Assembly: GCA_900553965.1 (NCBI GenBank) | Contig: USFX01000028.1 | Coordinates: 1-17,876 of the forward strand | Length of the DNA stretch: 17,876 nucleotides | Reading direction: 5' to 3' | From: an uncultured Prevotella sp. | GTDB lineage: Bacteria > Bacteroidota > Bacteroidia > Bacteroidales > Bacteroidaceae | Shown: in pieces, positions 14,357-17,876 of the stretch | How the letters are laid out: each line of letters opens with the position of its first letter | Position numbering within the stretch: the first letter of the stretch is position 1 | Notes under the pieces: model-generated | The model's input: the letters and a program-made list of their open reading frames with translations, nothing else | Database searches by the model: none | What the model was told of the DNA's origin: nothing | Translations under genes and position numbers: made by a program

Positions 14357-14973
14357 CAGTTGTTCTTTTCAAACGGCACACGGTTCAGTATCGACCGCCC
14401 CAGTGTGACCTCATCAGTATATTCAAGTTCGTCGCCTACGGATATTCCGCGGGCAATCACGCTAAGTTTCACGTCAAACTGCGCGAGCTTACGCGATATG
14501 TAGAAATTGGTCGTGTCGCCTTCCATCGTTGAGCTGAGGGCGAGGATGACCTCGCGGATGTCGCCGCTTCCCACCCGTTCGACGAGCGAGTCAATCTCTA
14601 TGTCGCCCGGACCGATGCCGTCCATGGGTGATATGATGCCGCCGAGAACATGGTAGAGACCGTGAAACTGCTGTGTGTTCTCCACGGCCATGACGTCCTG
14701 GATGTTCTCCACGACGCAAATCGTCGACGTGTCGCGCCGTCCGTCGGCACATATCGGACAGACATCCGTATCGCTGATGTTATGGCAGACGCAGCAGTGC
14801 TTTATCTCGCGCTTCATCCGGCCGACTGCTTCGGTGAACATCTTCACGTCGTTGTCGTCCTGCCGGAGCAGATGGAGCACCAGACGCAGGGCTGTCTTGC
14901 GGCCTACGCCCGGCAGTTTGGCAAACTCGCCTACGGCTTTTTCCAGCAGTCTTGAGGGATATTGTTGTTCCAT
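14356..14973 (-). CDS. recR: Recombination mediator RecR
   Basis: The 205-residue protein has the full RecR layout. An N-terminal helix-hairpin-helix (FAKLPGVGRKTALRLVLHLL, 17-36) is followed by a zinc finger (Cys60, Cys63, Cys72, Cys75) and a TOPRIM domain (ICVVENIQDVMAVE, 85-98; YHVLGGIISPMDGIGPGDIEI, split around 106-126). RecR works with RecO (and RecF) to load RecA on SSB-coated gapped DNA. Length and residues are normal. It lies 14 bp downstream of the ABC-F gene, within the operon. Confidence 0.97.
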   Translation of the reverse strand: MEQQYPSRLLEKAVGEFAKLPGVGRKTALRLVLHLLRQDDNDVKMFTEAVGRMKREIKHCCVCHNISDTDVCPICADGRRDTSTICVVENIQDVMAVENTQQFHGLYHVLGGIISPMDGIGPGDIEIDSLVERVGSGDIREVILALSSTMEGDTTNFYISRKLAQFDVKLSVIARGISVGDELEYTDEVTLGRSILNRVPFEKNN

Positions 14974-14987
14974 TAGTCCTGTTTGGG

Positions 14988-16781
14988 TCAGTTTTCAATC
15001 TCGCTCAGTTCGAGCCATCTCATGCTTTTCTCGTCAATCTCGTCTTTCAGGAACGGCAGACGCTTGCTCTTCTCCGTCAGCTCGTCGACGCTGAGAGTGC
15101 CGCTGCACAGTTCTTCCTCTATGCGCCGCTGTTCCTCTTCCAGCGCGGCAATCTCCGTTTCGAGCCGTGCAAATTCGGTCTTCTCCTTGTATGTCATCTT
15201 CCGCCGCACCTGCGTGCCACCGTCCCGACGTCCGGTCGGCTTCTCCTCCTTCTCCACCGCCGGCTTCTTCACGGTTTTCTCCGATTCCAGCGAGTTCCAG
15301 ATGCGGTACTGAGTGTAGTTTCCGGGAAAATCCTTTATCTCGCCATTGCCTTTGAAGACCAGCAGATGGTCGACAACCTTGTCCATGAAATAGCGGTCGT
15401 GGCTGACGACGATGACGCAGCCGGGGAAGTCGGCCAGATATTCTTCGAGAATCTGGAGCGTGACGATATCGAGGTCGTTGGTCGGCTCGTCAAGAACGAG
15501 AAAGTTGGGATTGCGCATCAGCACGGTACAGAGATAGAGCTTCCGGCGCTCGCCTCCGCTCAGTTTGTAGACGTAGTTGTGCTGCTGTTCGGGAGTGAAC
15601 ATGAAATACTGGAGGAACTGCGAGGCCGTCATGTGACGTCCTCCGCCCATATCGATATAGTCGGCGATGTCGGTGATGACGTCGATTACCTTCTGGCTTT
15701 CGTCAAATTTCAGTCCTTCCTGAGAGAAATAGCCGAACCTGACAGTATCTCCGATAACGATGCGGCCGTCGTCCGGACGCTCCTGACCGAGCAGCATCTT
15801 GATGAACGTCGATTTTCCGGTGCCGTTGTTGCCGACGATGCCCATCTTCTCATAACGCGAGAAATTGTAGTAGAAATCCTTCATTATGACACAGTCCGGC
15901 GACCAGGCCTTCGATATATACTGACATTCGAATATCTTGCTGCCGATGTAGACGTTTGTCGACTTCAGGCGCATCTGCCGCTCTTCCATCCGCTGCTTGG
16001 CAACTTTCTCCAGTTCGTAGAATGCCTCCTCCCGATAGCGCGCCTTATGACCACGCGCCTGCGGCATGCGTCTCATCCAGTCAAGCTCCGTCCTGTAGAG
16101 ATTGTTGGCCCGGGCAATCTCGGCGCGGCGTGCGTCGAGCCGCTCCTGACGCTTTTCGAGATAGTAGCTGTAGTTTCCGCGGTAGGTATAGATGCGGTTG
16201 TCGTCAAGTTCAAGAATGACGCTGCAGACGCGGTCGAGGAAGAAGCGGTCGTGAGTGACCATCAGCAGGGTCTTGTTCCCGCGTGCGAGATAACCCTCAA
16301 GCCACTCTATCATTTCAAGATCGAGGTGGTTTGTCGGTTCGTCGAGTATCAGGAGGTCCGGTTCCGTCAGCAGAACGTTGGCCAGGGCCACGCGCTTCTG
16401 CTGTCCGCCGCTCAGCTGTCCCATCGGCTGTGACAGGTCGCGTATTTTCAACTGCGTGAGCACCTGTTTGGCCTTGAGCACTTTCTCGTCCTCTCCCTTG
16501 TGGTTGAAGCAAGCGTCAAGCACAGTCTCGTCCGGGTCAAATGCCGGCGACTGTTCAAGATAGCCGACTTTCAGGTCACGCTTGAATATGACCGAACCCG
16601 AGTCATGCCCCTCCTTGCCCGATATGACCGAGAGCAGGGTCGACTTTCCCGTGCCGTTCTTGGCGATAAGGCCGACCTTCTGGCCTTCGGCAATACTGAA
16701 GCTGATATTCTCAAAAAGAACCAGAGCGCCAAACCGCTTGCTCAGGTTCTGCACGTCAAGATATGGAATTTCTTTTGCCAC
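14988..16781 (-). CDS. uup: ABC-F family ATPase, Uup type
   Basis: The 597-residue protein has two ABC domains and no membrane segment. Site 1: GLIAKNGTGKST (37-48), LSGGQQ (123-128), LLILDEPTNHLD (143-154). Site 2: GIVGNNGTGKST (314-325), LSGGERRK (407-414), LVLDEPTNDLD (428-438). A charged linker between domains and a C-terminal coiled-coil extension (about 515-597) place it in the Uup branch, whose members act on ribosomes and influence transposon excision and replication-linked events. The first P-loop residue is Ala rather than Gly, which seems tolerated in this branch. The start is a GTG at 16781; no upstream ATG fits. It follows engB by 134 bp without a consensus promoter between. Confidence 0.92.
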   Translation of the reverse strand: MAKEIPYLDVQNLSKRFGALVLFENISFSIAEGQKVGLIAKNGTGKSTLLSVISGKEGHDSGSVIFKRDLKVGYLEQSPAFDPDETVLDACFNHKGEDEKVLKAKQVLTQLKIRDLSQPMGQLSGGQQKRVALANVLLTEPDLLILDEPTNHLDLEMIEWLEGYLARGNKTLLMVTHDRFFLDRVCSVILELDDNRIYTYRGNYSYYLEKRQERLDARRAEIARANNLYRTELDWMRRMPQARGHKARYREEAFYELEKVAKQRMEERQMRLKSTNVYIGSKIFECQYISKAWSPDCVIMKDFYYNFSRYEKMGIVGNNGTGKSTFIKMLLGQERPDDGRIVIGDTVRFGYFSQEGLKFDESQKVIDVITDIADYIDMGGGRHMTASQFLQYFMFTPEQQHNYVYKLSGGERRKLYLCTVLMRNPNFLVLDEPTNDLDIVTLQILEEYLADFPGCVIVVSHDRYFMDKVVDHLLVFKGNGEIKDFPGNYTQYRIWNSLESEKTVKKPAVEKEEKPTGRRDGGTQVRRKMTYKEKTEFARLETEIAALEEEQRRIEEELCSGTLSVDELTEKSKRLPFLKDEIDEKSMRWLELSEIEN

Positions 16782-16915
16782 GTCTTTTCTTTATAGATTA
16801 ATTGTCTGATAGCGGTCTGCACCGGGTCGGACCTCCGAGGATGTCGTCTGAGGAAATCCAGTCTTCCACGTCATCCCGCCGCATGTCCTCACTGCATATC
16901 CGGAAACGGGCATAT
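16782..16915 (-). other. engB-uup spacer with two short open frames
   Basis: The spacer has no promoter consensus. One frame (ATG 16913 to TAA 16791) encodes 40 residues starting MPVSGYAVRTCGG. The +1 frame relative to engB is open from 16953 to the stop at 16798 and reads like protein (EYARFRICSEDMRRDDVED, then WISSDDILGG); its only ATG is internal. Neither has family support. They may be a small gene, a lost C-terminal extension of EngB, or chance. Confidence 0.25.
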
Positions 16916-17536
16916 TCACCGTTTGGAAACGCTCTCCACGCCGAGCTCCTTGTTTATCCCGGCGATATAGTCAAGCACTTCGTCACGTCCGGTCTTCTTC
17001 TCCGACGACGTGACGAACATCGGGGGCAGTTCATCCCACGTCTCCATGAGGACTTTCTTATATGCCGCGACGTTGGCCTGTACCTTCGTCGTGCTCAGCT
17101 TGTCGGCTTTCGTGAAGACAATGGCAAACGGAACGCTGCTGGCTCCGAGCCAGTTGATGAATTCAAGGTCTATCTTCTGGGCCTCCAGACGTATGTCCAC
17201 GAGCACGAAGACATTGACCATCTGTTCCCGCTGGAGTATATAGCCGTTGATCATCTGTTCCAATTTGGCTATTTCTTTCTTGGAACGTTTGGCGAAGCCA
17301 TATCCGGGAAGGTCCACCAGATACCACTCCTTGTTTATGATGAAATGGTTGATGAGCAGCGTTTTTCCTGGTGTTGCCGACGTCTTTGCCAGCTTTTTGT
17401 TGTTGCACAACATATTTATCAGGCTCGATTTTCCAACGTTGGAACGCCCGATAAACGCATATTCAGGCTTGGTGTCCTTAGGACACATCGACACCATCGG
17501 TGAGCTGATAACAAACTCTGCACTACGTATATCCAT
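16916..17536 (-). CDS. engB: Ribosome-biogenesis GTP-binding protein EngB (YsxC/YihA)
   Basis: The 206-residue GTPase has all motifs: G1 GRSNVGKSS (30-38), G2 region TSATPGKT (52-59), G3 DLPGYG (75-80), G4 TKAD (142-145) and G5 SSEK (177-180). EngB is an essential factor in late assembly of the large ribosomal subunit. Length is typical. It is the first gene of the minus-strand operon with a close upstream promoter, giving a leader of about 15-20 nt. The ATG at 17536 matches the family N-terminus (AEFVISS). Confidence 0.97.
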   Translation of the reverse strand: MDIRSAEFVISSPMVSMCPKDTKPEYAFIGRSNVGKSSLINMLCNNKKLAKTSATPGKTLLINHFIINKEWYLVDLPGYGFAKRSKKEIAKLEQMINGYILQREQMVNVFVLVDIRLEAQKIDLEFINWLGASSVPFAIVFTKADKLSTTKVQANVAAYKKVLMETWDELPPMFVTSSEKKTGRDEVLDYIAGINKELGVESVSKR

Positions 17537-17558
17537 GATGTAATCTCGTTTTAGTCTG

Positions 17559-17588
17559 CAAATTTACGCTAAAATAGATAAAAAACAA
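17559..17588 (-). promoter_or_regulatory. Promoter of the engB-uup-recR operon
   Basis: On the minus strand TAAATTTG (17566-17559) matches TAnnTTTG and TTG (17588-17586) lies 19 bp upstream. Expected transcription start is near 17553, 15-20 nt before the engB ATG. No other consensus promoter was seen within the six-gene set. Confidence 0.65.
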
Positions 17589-17687
17589 AATAAAAAGCGA
17601 CATTTACGACATTTACGGCATCTGCTAACGGGTCTTTTTCAGATATTCTGCCATGTCGGCCGATATATTCTGCCGTACCGTCCATGA

Positions 17688-17801
17688 ATTTCCGAAACTG
17701 CCATCAGACGTTTCCGTAATGAAAGTGTCATAACCGGCTCCGACATTCTCATCGACGGCGGCTCCACAGCCTCATTCTTTTACAGTCCGTTGAAACCGTA
17801 G
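17688..17801 (+). pseudogene. C-terminal remnant of a short-chain dehydrogenase/reductase
   Basis: A 37-codon open stretch after a TGA (17685-17687) reads AIRRFRNESVITGSDILIDG and continues GSTASFFYSPLKP before a TAG. This is the signature C-terminus of SDR enzymes (xxITGxxxxxDGG). No start codon or Rossmann N-terminus is present; upstream the same frame reads a weak HVGRY segment with a stop between. It is therefore a decayed fragment. The antisense frame also looks open but has no family match. The rest of this gene-poor end (17589-17687) holds only two CATTTACGR copies (17601-17618). Confidence 0.6.
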
Positions 17802-17824
17802 GCTGATTGCTCATTCTCCGTTGT

Positions 17825-17875
17825 TGTAAACATCGTTGCGCAAAAATCGGTGACAAATGAAAATTCCGTTTTAGA
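17825..17875 (+). repeat. Dispersed 51-bp repeat, copy 2, at the window edge
   Basis: This is the inverted counterpart of 3535-3585 (42 of 51 bases identical, no gaps). In copy 1 the homologous end leads directly into the composite element with the 127-bp palindrome, so a second element may begin just beyond the right edge of the window. Confidence 0.65.
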
Positions 17876-17876
17876 A

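Noticed and set aside
14952..16433. 493-codon plus-strand frame opposite the ABC-F gene
   Set aside because: Antisense shadow of a protein with all ABC motifs; the plus product matches no family and has no promoter.
17650..17800. Minus-strand frame reading AGYDTFITETSDGSFGNS as a possible gene remnant
   Set aside because: It lies antisense to the much stronger SDR C-terminal signature, has no start codon and matches no family.
1..17876. CRISPR array, tRNA, rRNA or intact insertion sequence
   Set aside because: I looked for spaced identical repeats, cloverleaf-like GGTTCRA segments and transposase motifs and found none; a covariance or profile search could confirm.

Overview
The window looks like a chromosome segment from a Bacteroidales bacterium, most likely Prevotellaceae. 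The evidence is a full-length hybrid two-component regulator (sensor, kinase, receiver and AraC domains in one protein), imelysin and TonB-receptor genes, lipoprotein signals of Bacteroidetes type, almost no Shine-Dalgarno sequences, and several promoters with the Bacteroidetes -33 TTG / -7 TAnnTTTG signature. Base composition looks near 50% G+C by eye. Genus is not decidable from the sequence alone.

Region 1 (1-3088, minus strand) is a probable iron or metal-uptake operon. One promoter (3058-3088) drives a porin-like outer-membrane barrel, then an imelysin-family lipoprotein, then the start of another lipoprotein that runs off the left edge. A 99-bp array of 9-bp repeats lies between the last two genes.

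Region 2 (3089-3762) is a 675-bp divergent gap. It is dominated by a roughly 320-bp repeat element with a 127-bp imperfect palindrome centred on base 3426. A 51-bp piece of the element's flank recurs, inverted, at the extreme right end of the window (17825-17875). Next is an aspartate-dehydrogenase-like gene (3763-4551, plus) whose promoter abuts its start codon, then a convergent gap containing 8-bp-period repeats.

Region 3 (4794-11940) may be a self-contained regulated module. On the minus strand a flavodoxin/ferredoxin fusion protein, carrying what looks like a Tat plus lipoprotein export signal, precedes a compact TonB-dependent receptor. Divergent from them is a 1301-residue hybrid two-component regulator. 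The shared gap holds a tandem direct repeat immediately upstream of the ferredoxin -7 box, where a -33 box is missing. The inference is that the regulator activates the ferredoxin-receptor pair; no polysaccharide-utilisation genes are visible here.

Region 4 (12211-17536, minus) is a tight housekeeping operon: engB (ysxC/yihA), a Uup-type ABC-F ATPase, recR, a four-helix membrane protein, a family-2 glycosyltransferase and a GNAT acetyltransferase. The last three junctions overlap by 1-4 bp, and a 15-bp stem downstream of the acetyltransferase is a candidate terminator.

Region 5 (17567-17876) is a 310-bp stretch without an intact gene. It contains the C-terminal remnant of a short-chain dehydrogenase on the plus strand and the second copy of the dispersed repeat.
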